Assembly: GCA_947258875.1 (NCBI GenBank) | Contig: CAMYKB010000002.1 | Span: forward strand, 60,647 to 124,646 | Direction: 5' to 3' | Length of the DNA: 64,000 nucleotides | DNA from: an uncultured Gammaproteobacteria bacterium | Lineage (GTDB): Bacteria; Pseudomonadota; Gammaproteobacteria; CAMYKB01 | Shown: in pieces, positions 29,905 through 39,250 of the stretch | Layout: each line of letters opens with the position of its first letter | How positions within the stretch are numbered: position 1 is the first letter of the stretch | The notes under the pieces: generated by a model | Told to the model about the DNA's origin: nothing | Seen by the model: the letters and a program-made list of their open reading frames with translations, nothing else | Databases searched by the model: none | Program-made: the position numbers and the translations under genes

Positions 29905-30651
29905 ATGCATTTACTGATCAGTAACGATGACGGCTACCAGGCCGAGGGCATCAAGGCATTGGCTGCGGCTTTGGCCAGCCTGGGTGATATCACAATCGTC
30001 GCCCCCAGCCGTAATCGCAGCGGTGCCAGCAATTCCTTGACACTGGAACGGCCCATACGCGCCATCGAGACCGAGAACGGATTTATCAGTGTGGACGGTA
30101 CGCCGACTGATTGCGTGCATCTGGCAATCACCGGTCTGCTGAATGAAGAGCCCGATATGGTGGTTTCCGGAATCAATGCCGGTGCTAATCTTGGCGATGA
30201 CGTGCTGTATTCGGGCACGGTCGCAGCGGCCATGGAAGGGCGGTTTCTCGGTTTTCCGGCAATTGCGATTTCACTGGCGTCCTATGAATCACAACATTTC
30301 AATACTGCGGCTCAAGTGGCGCTACAGTTGGTTCAGCGTCTGGAGACACAACCACTGCCTGCGGATATCATCCTTAATGTAAACGTCCCTGATCTGCCGA
30401 TGGCGGAGATTGCCGGTTTCCAGAGCACGCACCTGGGACACCGGCATAAGGCAGAACCAGTAGTAAAGACGCATGACCCGCGAGGCCGGCCTATCTACTG
30501 GGTAGGTTCTGCCGGCCCGGAGCAGGATGCGGGTCCGGGTACAGATTTTCATGCCATCAGGCATGGTTTTGTTTCGGTAACACCGCTGCAGGTGGATCTG
30601 ACCCGGTATAATGCTGTCGATACCATCGCAGACTGGTTAAACGATCATTAG
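29905..30651 (+). CDS. surE: 5'/3'-nucleotidase SurE
   Basis: A 248-residue metal-dependent nucleotidase that dephosphorylates nucleoside monophosphates and polyphosphate. It opens with the metal-binding [16 protein letters not shown], and [18 protein letters not shown] and the [26 protein letters not shown] block follow. An in-frame ATG at 29788 exists but the family always begins with the SNDDG strand, so 29905 is the start. It precedes pcm by 11 bp, the conserved surE-pcm pair associated with stationary-phase survival, and heads the surE-pcm-yqaA-nlpD-rpoS series. Confidence 0.96.
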   Translation: MHLLISNDDGYQAEGIKALAAALASLGDITIVAPSRNRSGASNSLTLERPIRAIETENGFISVDGTPTDCVHLAITGLLNEEPDMVVSGINAGANLGDDVLYSGTVAAAMEGRFLGFPAIAISLASYESQHFNTAAQVALQLVQRLETQPLPADIILNVNVPDLPMAEIAGFQSTHLGHRHKAEPVVKTHDPRGRPIYWVGSAGPEQDAGPGTDFHAIRHGFVSVTPLQVDLTRYNAVDTIADWLNDH

Positions 30652-30662
30652 GGAAAACATTG

Positions 30663-31334
30663 ATGAGACACGCTCATCCCGCCGGTATCGGCATGACTTC
30701 ACAGCGTACCCGTGACCGCCTCATTGAACGCTTGCAGGAGGAGGGCATAACCAACAGACGTGTGCTGGAGGTGATGCGGGTTACGCCGCGGCATCTGTTT
30801 GTTGAAGAAGCGTTTGCTACGCGTGCCTATGAAGATACGGCATTGCCTATCGGTTTTGGGCAGACCATTTCGCAACCCTACATCGTAGCGCGTATGACGG
30901 AGGCGCTACTGGAGGGTATTGAACCCAGTAAGGTGCTGGAAGTCGGTACCGGTTCAGGGTACCAGGCTGCGATTCTGGCGCAATTGGTTCCCATGGTATA
31001 CACCGTGGAACGCATCCCTGAGCTTTATGAGCAGACGCGCAAGCGAATGCATCAACTGGGCTATCGCAACCTGCGCATGACGCGTTCTGACGGCTCGTGG
31101 GGATGGCCTGAACAGGCTCCGTTCGAAGCCATTATGGTGACCGCAGCGCCGGAGGATGTTCCTGAATCATTGCTGGAGCAACTGGCTGAGGGTGGCCGCA
31201 TGCTCATCCCGCATGGCAAGATCAATGGTATGCAGAAACTGTCATTAATCATACGCACCTCCGCGACGCACTACGAACGTGAAACTATCGAGACCGTTAG
31301 TTTCGTTCCCCTGATTCAGGAGCAGTTCAGGTAA
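30663..31334 (+). CDS. pcm: Protein-L-isoaspartate O-methyltransferase
   Basis: A 223-residue repair methyltransferase that transfers a methyl group from SAM to isoaspartyl residues, restoring damaged proteins. Motif I is VLEVGTGSGYQAA, preceded by the family-specific ALPIGFGQTISQPYIVARM. The C-terminal block GGRMLIPHG is present. ATG 30663 is favoured over TTG 30660; an internal start at MTSQRTRDRL (residue 11) is also possible. It is coupled to surE upstream and followed after 22 bp by the yqaA-like gene. Confidence 0.95.
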   Translation: MRHAHPAGIGMTSQRTRDRLIERLQEEGITNRRVLEVMRVTPRHLFVEEAFATRAYEDTALPIGFGQTISQPYIVARMTEALLEGIEPSKVLEVGTGSGYQAAILAQLVPMVYTVERIPELYEQTRKRMHQLGYRNLRMTRSDGSWGWPEQAPFEAIMVTAAPEDVPESLLEQLAEGGRMLIPHGKINGMQKLSLIIRTSATHYERETIETVSFVPLIQEQFR

Positions 31335-31356
31335 TCCTGCGCATCATCACACAGCT

Positions 31357-31944
31357 ATGAAATTATTCGGTCCGTTATACGACAAGGCGATATCCTGGTC
31401 ACGCCACCAGCATGCACCATACTATCTGGGCGCGTTGAGCTTTGCCGAATCCTCGTTTTTTCCGATTCCGCCAGATGTCATGTTGATTCCCATGTCGACC
31501 GCGGAGCCACACAAAAGCCTTAGGTTCGCATTGATCACTACCCTTGCTTCCGTGATGGGTGGCGTTGCTGGTTATTTGTTGGGTGTGTTCGCCTTAGAGA
31601 TGATTGAGCCCTGGTTGCGGGCCTCGCCAAAATACTGGGCCAGCTACCAAAGCCTGCAACAAACGTTTGATCAATGGGGTGTCTGGGCAGTCATTGTTGC
31701 CGGTTTTTCGCCGATACCTTACAAATTATTTACGATTTCTGCAGGCGCATTATCGCTGGCTTTCCTGCCATTCGTGATAGCGTCGGTTATCGGGCGTGGC
31801 GCACGCTTCTTTTTGGAAGCGGTGTTGATACGTTGGCTGGGCCCAAGCGTGGAACCGGTGATACGGCGTTATATCGAAAGAATAGGATGGGCGACGGTTG
31901 TAATTTTACTGTGCGTAATTCTGATATTCAAACTCAAGGGTTAG
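31357..31944 (+). CDS. YqaA-family inner-membrane protein (DedA/VTT superfamily)
   Basis: A 195-residue polytopic membrane protein with four or five hydrophobic segments. The VTT/SNARE-associated pattern is visible: SFAESSFFPIPPDVMLIP near residues 28-45, then AGFSPIPYKLFTISAGA near 119-135, with a G..AR.F.EA motif further on. Such proteins have been linked to lipid scrambling and membrane homeostasis in the wider DedA family, but the YqaA branch is uncharacterised. Its last 34 bases overlap the most likely start of nlpD. The same gene order (pcm, yqaA-like, nlpD) occurs in many Gammaproteobacteria. Confidence 0.88.
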   Translation: MKLFGPLYDKAISWSRHQHAPYYLGALSFAESSFFPIPPDVMLIPMSTAEPHKSLRFALITTLASVMGGVAGYLLGVFALEMIEPWLRASPKYWASYQSLQQTFDQWGVWAVIVAGFSPIPYKLFTISAGALSLAFLPFVIASVIGRGARFFLEAVLIRWLGPSVEPVIRRYIERIGWATVVILLCVILIFKLKG

Positions 31945-32693
31945 CTAAACGATGGCACAAAGCCGCCGTGGTGTTGCTGTTGAGTGCGCTTCTGGTAGCC
32001 TGCTCGACTACGACCCACAATATCCGTCGTCATGACAGCTACTACACCGTAAAGCGTGGTGAGACTTTGTACTCTCTGTCCTGGCGTTATGGGCTGGACT
32101 ATAAGGAAGTCGCGCAATGGAACGACATTAAATCTCCCTATACGATCTACCCTGGGCAACGTGTCTATCTTAATCCACGGTCACCTGCTACAGCCAGGAA
32201 TGCACCACGACAGAGCACGACGACGGCTTTGCCTGCGACTAGATCTGCTCCACGCAAGCCGCCGCCCTTAGCGGCCGCATCAGTGCCCAGGAAGTCCCCG
32301 CCCCTGGCAGCGGGTGGTAATGCCTGGCAGTGGCCGACCAGGGGTAAAGTGATTCGCTCATTTTCAGCCACCCTGAACGGAAAAAAGGGTATTGATATAG
32401 CCGGTCAGCCCGGTCAGCCGGTGCGCGCGACGTCGCCAGGGTGGGTTGTGTACAGTGGGAGTGGACTTCGGGGTTACGGTCGGCTTATCATCATCAAGCA
32501 TAACTCCGCTTTTCTTAGTGCCTATGCGCATAATCGGAAGCTGTTGGTTGAGGAAGGTGAGGAGGTTAAAGCGGGTCAGTTGATCGCTGAATTGGGAAGC
32601 TCTGGTGCCGACCGACCGATGTTGCACTTTGAGATTCGCCGCGATGGCAAACCGGTTGATCCGTTGGGATATCTTCCTCGTAGTAATAAGTAA
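31911..32693 (+). CDS. nlpD: NlpD-type LysM/M23 lipoprotein
   Basis: A lipoprotein of about 260 residues: signal with lipobox LLVAC (Cys31 from GTG 31911), LysM domain (YYTVKRGETLYSLSWRYGLDY..WN, residues about 42-85), a Pro/Ala-rich linker with a repeated PRKSPPLAA-like segment, and a C-terminal M23 domain. The M23 domain looks catalytically dead, as in NlpD: the first zinc-ligand motif reads KKGIDIAG without the usual His. NlpD activates the amidase AmiC at the division septum. The start is uncertain. ATG 31887 is the alternative, and both overlap yqaA. As in E. coli, the main rpoS promoter may lie inside this gene. Confidence 0.9.
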   Translation: MRNSDIQTQGLAKRWHKAAVVLLLSALLVACSTTTHNIRRHDSYYTVKRGETLYSLSWRYGLDYKEVAQWNDIKSPYTIYPGQRVYLNPRSPATARNAPRQSTTTALPATRSAPRKPPPLAAASVPRKSPPLAAGGNAWQWPTRGKVIRSFSATLNGKKGIDIAGQPGQPVRATSPGWVVYSGSGLRGYGRLIIIKHNSAFLSAYAHNRKLLVEEGEEVKAGQLIAELGSSGADRPMLHFEIRRDGKPVDPLGYLPRSNK

Positions 32694-32766
32694 ATCTGAA
32701 TAAATATTAGTAAAAGGCAGGTGTGCGATGTAACAGGGGTTTCATGATCCACTACGGAGGATGAAC

Positions 32767-33807
32767 GTGCCAAAAACTGTTAATAGGAATAATACGCAAA
32801 AGGGTCTGCTGGATGCTATAGGAGAGACTGAAGGACCTAAAGCCGAAGCGCTGTTCGATAGCCCCGAGGTTGTGGCGGCTGAGATTGATACCGATGATGG
32901 AATCGATAATAAGAAAAAACCGCTGAACGGCTCCAAAGCAAAGAAATATGACGCCGGCAACCTTTCATCGAGTGAACTCGATGCGACCCGACTGTATCTC
33001 AGCGAAATCGAATTTTCGCCATTACTGACTGCCGAAGAAGAAATATACTATGCGCGGCTAGGACAAAGCGGGGACGAGTCCGGGCGGCGTAAAATGATCG
33101 AGTGCAATTTGCGCTTGGTCGTGAAGATTGCGCGCCGCTATATGAACAGGGGATTGGCCTTGCTCGACTTGATTGAAGAAGGCAACCTCGGCTTGATCCG
33201 TGCTGTCGAGAAATTTGATCCCGAGCGTGGTTTCCGCTTCTCAACCTATGCGACCTGGTGGATACGCCAGACCATCGAGCGCGCATTGATGAACCAAACG
33301 CGCACCATCCGCTTGCCGATTCATGTCATCAAGGAACTCAACAGTTATATGCGTGCGTCACGCAGGCTTGCGCAGGAGCTTGAACATGAGCCTACTGCGG
33401 AAGAGATTGCCATGGTCCTTGATAAGCCGATCAACGATATCAAGAAATTGCTCAATCTGAGTGAACGTGTCACCTCTATAGATCTCCCTATCAGCAAGGA
33501 TGGCGAGAGCCCGATCCTCGATATCATCCCGGATGAGCAGAATCCGGAACCGCCGGTGATGCTACAGGATGAGGATATCAATCATCATATCGATGCCTGG
33601 CTCAATGAGCTCGAAGATAAACAGAAAGAAGTCGTGATTCGTCGCTTTGGCTTGCATGGTTACGAGCGCGCTACACTAGAGCAAGTGGGCAATGAGCTGG
33701 GTGTAACCCGTGAGCGTGTGCGCCAGATCCAGATGGATGCCCTCAAGAAGTTGCGGCGTATCCTGGAGAGCAGGGGTTTTTCGGAAGAGGCACTCCTATG
33801 GGAGTAG
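32767..33807 (+). CDS. rpoS: RNA polymerase sigma factor RpoS
   Basis: A sigma-38 of about 346 residues, the general stress and stationary-phase factor. Region 1.2 ([21 protein letters not shown]), region 2 ([29 protein letters not shown], then [17 protein letters not shown]), region 3 and region 4 with the helix-turn-helix ([19 protein letters not shown]) are complete. ATG 32761 directly abuts a strong GGAGG (32756-32760), which leaves no spacer. The in-frame GTG at 32767 has the ideal 6-bp spacing, so I prefer it; the difference is two residues. It lies next to nlpD as in E. coli. The N-terminal 55 residues are highly charged and variable. Confidence 0.95.
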   Translation: MPKTVNRNNTQKGLLDAIGETEGPKAEALFDSPEVVAAEIDTDDGIDNKKKPLNGSKAKKYDAGNLSSSELDATRLYLSEIEFSPLLTAEEEIYYARLGQSGDESGRRKMIECNLRLVVKIARRYMNRGLALLDLIEEGNLGLIRAVEKFDPERGFRFSTYATWWIRQTIERALMNQTRTIRLPIHVIKELNSYMRASRRLAQELEHEPTAEEIAMVLDKPINDIKKLLNLSERVTSIDLPISKDGESPILDIIPDEQNPEPPVMLQDEDINHHIDAWLNELEDKQKEVVIRRFGLHGYERATLEQVGNELGVTRERVRQIQMDALKKLRRILESRGFSEEALLWE

Positions 33808-34197
33808 TTGTGGTGCCGGATTGGTTCCCATGAGTAAAATAACAGCCGCGACGTTACGCCCCTCCGACATCAGTATATTGTACGTCCTGCAGGCGGCCGC
33901 CGTGTCCATGACCTCGATACCGATGCCGCGTTGCAGAAAGTATCCCAGTACCGCTTGATCCGGAAACTCAAGTACGGGGCCTGTACCTAATAGTACGATG
34001 CCGGGTGTGAGATCGGCAATCTCATCCAGGTGATGCAGTTCAAGATCATTCAGGCCACGTGGTTCCCATTGTGTAATCAGTTTTTCGGGCATAATGACCA
34101 TGCTATTGGTATAGCGTGTCTGGTTGACAATCACTGCGCTATCATCATAGCCCGTAATGACGAAGCTGGCAGTACCGTGTTCCTGGGTGATGTCCAT
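33796..34197 (-). CDS. Mth938-domain protein (DUF498/DUF598)
   Basis: A 133-residue protein matching the Mth938-like domain family. The characteristic core runs from [31 protein letters not shown] to [13 protein letters not shown] and an ending [17 protein letters not shown]. Bacterial members are of unknown function; a mammalian relative, NDUFAF3, assists respiratory complex I assembly, which does not establish the role here. Its 3-prime end overlaps the rpoS 3-prime end by 12 bp in antisense. It is divergent from alaC across about 180 bp with no recognised gene. Confidence 0.88.
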   Translation of the reverse strand: MDITQEHGTASFVITGYDDSAVIVNQTRYTNSMVIMPEKLITQWEPRGLNDLELHHLDEIADLTPGIVLLGTGPVLEFPDQAVLGYFLQRGIGIEVMDTAAACRTYNILMSEGRNVAAVILLMGTNPAPQLLP

Positions 34198-34378
34198 ATG
34201 GAAGTATGCAAGAGTCTCTGATTAATTCAGCGAAGGTCTGCGCAGCGTTCAAAACTCCCCGGTAGCCGGTAGCAGCTACATTGTTATACTTGCTCAGCCC
34301 GGGGTTAATATCAAATCGAGTTGATGGGCAGAACCCACGAGTTCGAGTATTATAGCGCAGCAAAAAGGATTGATTGAG

Positions 34379-35557
34379 TTGATTAACGAATTTCCAAGAA
34401 TCAAGCGCCTGCCGCCCTACGTATTTAACATCGTTAACGAGTTAAAGGCGTCCGCGCGCGCGCGCGGTGAAGATATCATTGATTTTGGCATGGGTAATCC
34501 GGATCGGCCCACACCAGGGCATATAGTGGAAAAGCTCACCGAGGCGGCACAGCGCAACGATACCCATCGCTATTCCATGTCCCGTGGTATCCCCCGGCTG
34601 CGTCGGGCGATTACTAATTGGTATAAAACCAGGTTCGATGTCGATCTCGACCCCGAGACCGAGGCCATTGTCACGATCGGCTCCAAGGAGGGATTAGCCC
34701 ACCTGACCCTGGCGACACTGGGGCCGGGCGACGCGGTGTTGGTGCCTAACCCTGCGTACCCAATCCATCCCTATGGCTGTGTGATCGCCGGTGCCGAGGT
34801 CATCTATGTACCATTGAAGCCCGGTGTCGATTTTTTCGAGGAACTAGAGAAGGCCATCAAGGACTCATGGCCTAAGCCGAAGATGCTGATCCTGAATTTC
34901 CCCGGCAACCCGACCAGCCAGTGTGTGGAGTTGGACTTTTTCGAGAAGGTTGTGGCCATCGCGCGCGAGCATGAAATATGGATAGTGCACGACATAGCCT
35001 ATGCCGAGATCGTCTTTGACGGTTACCAGGCGCCATCGATTCTGCAGGTGCCGGGCGCTAAGGATGTGGCGGTGGAATTCTATTCGCTGTCAAAGACCTA
35101 CAACATGCCAGGCTGGCGCGTCGGTTTTATGTGCGGCAATCCTACTTTGGTGGCAGCCTTGGCACGGATTAAATCATACCTAGATTACGGTATGTTTACG
35201 CCTATACAAGTGGCGGCCATTACTGCACTGGAGGGGCCGCAAGATTGTGTTGAAGAAATACGCAATATCTATAAAACGCGGCGTGATGTGCTTTGTGAGG
35301 GTCTAAGTAACATCGGCTGGCATGTTGAAAAACCCAAGGCGACCATGTTTGTGTGGGCACAGGTACCTGAGCAGTTCAGTGAAATGGGTTCGCTGGAATT
35401 TTCAAAGCTTTTATTGAAAGAGGCCAGGGTTGCGGTATCACCCGGAGTGGGGTTTGGACAATACGGAGATGATCATGTGCGTTTCAGCCTGATCGAAAAC
35501 GAGCATCGCACACGTCAGGCGATCCGCGGTATACGCAAGATGCTTAAAGCAGGTTAA
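34379..35557 (+). CDS. alaC: Glutamate-pyruvate aminotransferase (AlaC/AlaA-type class I aminotransferase)
   Basis: A class I/II PLP aminotransferase of about 392 residues. Lys239 in [15 protein letters not shown] is the PLP lysine; [11 protein letters not shown] and NFPGNPTSQ (Asn) are other cofactor and substrate blocks. The sequence strongly resembles E. coli AlaC, which makes alanine from pyruvate and glutamate. There are two TTG candidates, 34370 and 34379, and no ATG. The AAGGA at 34365-34369 abuts the first but is 9 bp before the second, so 34379 is preferred. It precedes hom and thrC, an arrangement that is common in Gammaproteobacteria without a thrA fusion. Confidence 0.92.
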   Translation: MINEFPRIKRLPPYVFNIVNELKASARARGEDIIDFGMGNPDRPTPGHIVEKLTEAAQRNDTHRYSMSRGIPRLRRAITNWYKTRFDVDLDPETEAIVTIGSKEGLAHLTLATLGPGDAVLVPNPAYPIHPYGCVIAGAEVIYVPLKPGVDFFEELEKAIKDSWPKPKMLILNFPGNPTSQCVELDFFEKVVAIAREHEIWIVHDIAYAEIVFDGYQAPSILQVPGAKDVAVEFYSLSKTYNMPGWRVGFMCGNPTLVAALARIKSYLDYGMFTPIQVAAITALEGPQDCVEEIRNIYKTRRDVLCEGLSNIGWHVEKPKATMFVWAQVPEQFSEMGSLEFSKLLLKEARVAVSPGVGFGQYGDDHVRFSLIENEHRTRQAIRGIRKMLKAG

Positions 35558-35602
35558 CATCCCCGTCAATATGTAACATCATGAATATTTCAGGAGCGTA
35601 GT

Positions 35603-36910
35603 TTGAATCCGGTTAAGGTTGGTTTATTAGGTCTGGGTACTGTTGGTTGTGGCACGGTCAATGTGTTGGCGCGTAATGGCGATGAAATAGCGCGCCGGGC
35701 TGGACGCGGCATCAAGGTGATTGCGGCATCGGCACGTGATATCAGTCGTGAACGTAATTGTGATATCAGTGATATACAACTGACCACCGACCCACGTGAG
35801 GTTGTCAATCTGCCTGATGTGGAGATTGTTGTCGAGCTGATCGGTGGCACCGAGTTTACGCGTGAGCTGGTGTTACAGGCCATTGAGAACGGAAAGCATG
35901 TGGTGACCGCCAACAAGGCGTTGATTGCTCTGCATGGCAACGAGATCTTCGAGCATGCGCAGCGCAAGGGTGTGATGGTTGCTTTTGAAGCCGCGGTTGC
36001 AGGCGGTATCCCTATAATCAAGGCCATTCGCGAAGGTTTGGCAGGTAATACAATCCAGTGGCTGGCCGGTATAATTAATGGCACTGGCAACTTTATCTTG
36101 ACCGAGATGCGCGACAAGGGCAGGGACTTCGCTGAGGTGCTCAAAGAGGCACAACAACTGGGTTACGCCGAAGTCGATCCCACCTTTGATGTTGAAGGTA
36201 TCGATGCTGCGCATAAACTTACCATCCTTGCGTCTATTGCCTTTGGCATCCCCTTACAATTTGAAAAGGTTTATACCGAGGGCATCAGCCAGGTGACCCA
36301 GGATGATGTCAGTTATGCAGCAGAACTGGGGTATCGCATCAAACACCTGGGTATCGCGCGTCGCGCAAATGGCGGCATAGAGTTACGGGTGCATCCCACG
36401 TTGATTCCACATCGCCGTTTAATAGCCAATGTTGATGGTGTAATGAATGCGGTGCTGGTGAAAGGCGATGCTGTCGGCCCGACCTTGTATTATGGTGCTG
36501 GTGCCGGTGCTGATCCTACAGCCTCTGCAGTGGTCGCTGATCTGGTCGATGTGGTGCGTGTAATGACATCTGACCCCGAGAACAGGGTTCCGCATCTGGC
36601 CTTCCAGCCCGATGCGATATCTGACCTTTCCATCCTGCCAATGGAAGAGGTTGAAACTGCCTACTACCTGCGCTTACAAGCCAGGGATGAACCGGGTGTG
36701 CTCGCCGAAGTGACCAGCATCCTGGGTGAGCACGGTATCAGTATAGAGGCGGTAATCCAGAAAGAACCGGAAGATGGTGCCGACGTGCCGGTTATTATGC
36801 TGACCCATAAAGTGATCGAGCAGAATATGAATCAGGCGTTAGCCAGGATAGAGATGCTGGGCGGGATTACCGACAAGGTTACACGGATTCGCGTTGAGTC
36901 CTTGAAGTAA
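35603..36910 (+). CDS. hom: Homoserine dehydrogenase
   Basis: A 435-residue monofunctional homoserine dehydrogenase that reduces aspartate semialdehyde to homoserine. The NAD(P)-binding motif is GLGTVGCGT at residues 9-17. The catalytic domain shows ANKALIA, the substrate region GTGNFILTEM and DPTFDVEGIDAAHKL. A C-terminal ACT domain (about residues 350-430, LQARDEPGVLAEVTSILGEHGISIEA) suggests feedback control by threonine. It starts at TTG 35603 with CAGGAG at 35591-35596. There is no fused aspartokinase, and no threonine-leader attenuator was seen upstream. thrC follows 72 bp downstream. Confidence 0.96.
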   Translation: MNPVKVGLLGLGTVGCGTVNVLARNGDEIARRAGRGIKVIAASARDISRERNCDISDIQLTTDPREVVNLPDVEIVVELIGGTEFTRELVLQAIENGKHVVTANKALIALHGNEIFEHAQRKGVMVAFEAAVAGGIPIIKAIREGLAGNTIQWLAGIINGTGNFILTEMRDKGRDFAEVLKEAQQLGYAEVDPTFDVEGIDAAHKLTILASIAFGIPLQFEKVYTEGISQVTQDDVSYAAELGYRIKHLGIARRANGGIELRVHPTLIPHRRLIANVDGVMNAVLVKGDAVGPTLYYGAGAGADPTASAVVADLVDVVRVMTSDPENRVPHLAFQPDAISDLSILPMEEVETAYYLRLQARDEPGVLAEVTSILGEHGISIEAVIQKEPEDGADVPVIMLTHKVIEQNMNQALARIEMLGGITDKVTRIRVESLK

Positions 36911-36982
36911 TGGCTATCCAGTGAAGATTTCAATTCAGATATATATCAAATTTACTGATCAACAGGCCAAAGAGACAAACGC

Positions 36983-38380
36983 GTGAAATATATCAGTACT
37001 CGCGGACAAGCCCCCGCATTGCCATTTGAAGATGTTGTCTTAACAGGTTTAGCCGCAGACGGAGGCTTGTATCTGCCCCAATCCCTGCCAGCTTTTGATG
37101 CCCGGGAAATCGCCTCGTGGGCGGGACTTAACTACTGCGAATTAGCCTATAAGATAATGTCTCCCTTTATTGGAGATGAAATACCACAGGACGATTTACA
37201 AAATCTGATTGAAAAATCGTATTCTGAATTTCGGCACACTGCGATAGCGCCCCTGGTTCAGCTAGACCACAACGAATGGGTGCTGGAGCTTTTTCAGGGT
37301 CCGACGCTGGCATTTAAGGATTTCGCGTTGCAGTTTCTGGGTAATCTGCTGGATTACATATTGAAGAAACGTAATCAACATGCGGTAGTGATGGGTGCGA
37401 CATCCGGCGATACCGGTTCTGCCGCCATTGAAGGATGCCGGCATTGCGACAACCTCGATATTTTCATCCTGCATCCGCATCAGCGCGTCTCGGATGTTCA
37501 GCGCCGGCAAATGACCACGGTGCTAGAAGAGAATGTACACAATATCGCACTTCAAGGTAATTTCGATGATTGCCAGAACCTCGTAAAGGCGAGTTTTGCT
37601 GATCAGTCTTTCCTGCCGGAGGGGCGTCAGTTGGTAGCAGTCAATTCGATAAACTGGGCACGCATCATGGCCCAGATCGTTTACTATTTTTACGCCGGAC
37701 TGGCCCTGGGCGCACCGCACCGTTCAGTATCGTTTTCTGTGCCAACCGGAAACTTCGGTGACATATTTGCGGGTTATCTGGCCAAGCGTATGGGGCTTGC
37801 GGTTGATCAGCTGGTGATTGCAACCAACGCCAACGATATATTGCACCGCTGTTTGAGCGGTAATGATCTTTCACGGCGGCCCCTGGAGCACACGCTTTCA
37901 CCCAGTATGGATATCATGGTGTCGAGCAATTTTGAGCGGATGCTATTTGATTTATATGACGGTGATGGTGCCGCGATCAGGCAACTCATGGGCGATTTTG
38001 GGAAAGGGGCAATGAGCTTGCCAGAGACAAGGCTGTCCAGGGCGCGTGAGTTGTTTTCAAGTTATCGACTTGATGATTCGGAAACCCTTGAAGTAATCGC
38101 TCAGGTGTTTAATGAAACCGAATATTTGCTCGATCCCCATAGTGCTATTGGTGTACAGGCGGGGCGCAGAACCCGGCGGACTTCAAAGATACCGATGGTT
38201 TGTCTGGCGACGGCGCACCCCGCCAAATTCCCGGAAGCCGTGTCAAAAGCCATACCTGGTTGTGAGCCTGCGCTGCCTTATCATATGCGGGATTTGTTCA
38301 ACAAGGATGAACGCTATACAGTGCTGGCGAATGAGGCTGCTGTAGTGCGGGGCTTTATATCAACTAATCTAAGAACATGA
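36983..38380 (+). CDS. thrC: Threonine synthase
   Basis: A 465-residue PLP enzyme converting O-phosphohomoserine to threonine. Lys112 in GPTLAFKDFALQF is the PLP lysine and the phosphate-binding loop GATSGDTGSAA follows. Length and the N-terminal MKYISTRG place it in the longer proteobacterial/yeast-type class. It starts at GTG 36983 after an AGAGA-rich stretch. Downstream of hom, it completes the homoserine-to-threonine steps except for homoserine kinase (thrB), which is not in this window. It is convergent with a thioredoxin-HEAT gene 82 bp away. Confidence 0.96.
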   Translation: MKYISTRGQAPALPFEDVVLTGLAADGGLYLPQSLPAFDAREIASWAGLNYCELAYKIMSPFIGDEIPQDDLQNLIEKSYSEFRHTAIAPLVQLDHNEWVLELFQGPTLAFKDFALQFLGNLLDYILKKRNQHAVVMGATSGDTGSAAIEGCRHCDNLDIFILHPHQRVSDVQRRQMTTVLEENVHNIALQGNFDDCQNLVKASFADQSFLPEGRQLVAVNSINWARIMAQIVYYFYAGLALGAPHRSVSFSVPTGNFGDIFAGYLAKRMGLAVDQLVIATNANDILHRCLSGNDLSRRPLEHTLSPSMDIMVSSNFERMLFDLYDGDGAAIRQLMGDFGKGAMSLPETRLSRARELFSSYRLDDSETLEVIAQVFNETEYLLDPHSAIGVQAGRRTRRTSKIPMVCLATAHPAKFPEAVSKAIPGCEPALPYHMRDLFNKDERYTVLANEAAVVRGFISTNLRT

Positions 38381-38462
38381 CTGGATTGATTTAAATTGTT
38401 CTGAATCTCATGCCGACTCAGCTGTTTGTTGGTGACAAGCTTGTGGCAGCCATCCTGCAAGG

Positions 38463-39122
38463 TCAGCTTCCAAAAAATTTTTGTAATTCTTCAAGACTGT
38501 CTTTAGCGACTTCTCGCACCGAGGTTTCCGGATCCTTGGTAAGTCTTTGTAAAGGGATGCATGCGGCATCTGTCCGTGTTAGTGAGAGAAAATGACAAGC
38601 ATCCGCACGCACACGTGGATCAGTATGTTTAGCTAAATTAATAATCCTCGGCAGCTGTTCTTGCAGTAACTCACTGCCCACAAGGTCTTCCAGGATAGCA
38701 CTTACACCAATCCGAACCGTGAATTCCGTATCGGGATTTTCTGCTAAGTGCAGTAAAGCGGTAATCTGCTCAGGGTATTTATGTATGGTGGCCAGCGCCT
38801 TGGGAAGTTGACCTTGTTTGAGGAGCTCAGTGTAGTAAACAGCCGTTCCATCTGTTGTGCCCGCGCGTTCCGCCCATTGTTGCAGCTCAGCGGCTGAGTG
38901 CAGTCCTTGCAGTTCAAAGTTACCGATCTTTATCCAGGGAACCGAGCGCACACCGTATTGCTTACCGATATCGGGTCGCGCCATGATATTCACTACCTCA
39001 AGGCGGCTGATGTGGGCGTGTTTCAGCAACTCAGTAAGACCTTGTAAAACAGAAGGACAATGAGGGCATTGGGGTGTAATAAATAAAAGTGCTTCGGGAG
39101 GCGGGGGGCTGGTATTGTTCAT
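38463..39122 (-). CDS. Thioredoxin-fold protein fused to HEAT-like repeats
   Basis: A 219-residue two-part protein. Residues about 10-85 form a thioredoxin-like domain with a CPHC active-site motif (Cys19, Cys22) and the cis-proline segment RSVPWIKIG. Residues about 120-215 are helical HEAT-like repeats (ISAILEDLVGSELLQEQLPRIINLAKHTDPRVRADACHFLSL, then EVAKDSLEELQK). No signal peptide is visible, so it is cytosolic. The combination suggests a redox function aimed at a protein partner held by the HEAT repeats, which is inference. It is transcribed alone between thrC and the GAF kinase. Confidence 0.78.
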   Translation of the reverse strand: MNNTSPPPPEALLFITPQCPHCPSVLQGLTELLKHAHISRLEVVNIMARPDIGKQYGVRSVPWIKIGNFELQGLHSAAELQQWAERAGTTDGTAVYYTELLKQGQLPKALATIHKYPEQITALLHLAENPDTEFTVRIGVSAILEDLVGSELLQEQLPRIINLAKHTDPRVRADACHFLSLTRTDAACIPLQRLTKDPETSVREVAKDSLEELQKFFGS

Positions 39123-39250
39123 GATTTATGCTTACATTGGATGCTCAAATAGCAAGTCGGTCAATGGCGAAGTACCTTATTATCAGGAGTTATAATGGCA
39201 TAGAAGCAACATAATCAACATAACGACTATTTCACATCAATGGAAAATCA

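Noticed and set aside
35558..35602. Threonine-type leader peptide or attenuator before hom
   Set aside because: No run of Thr/Ile codons and no terminator hairpin was seen in the short gap, nor in the gap before alaC.
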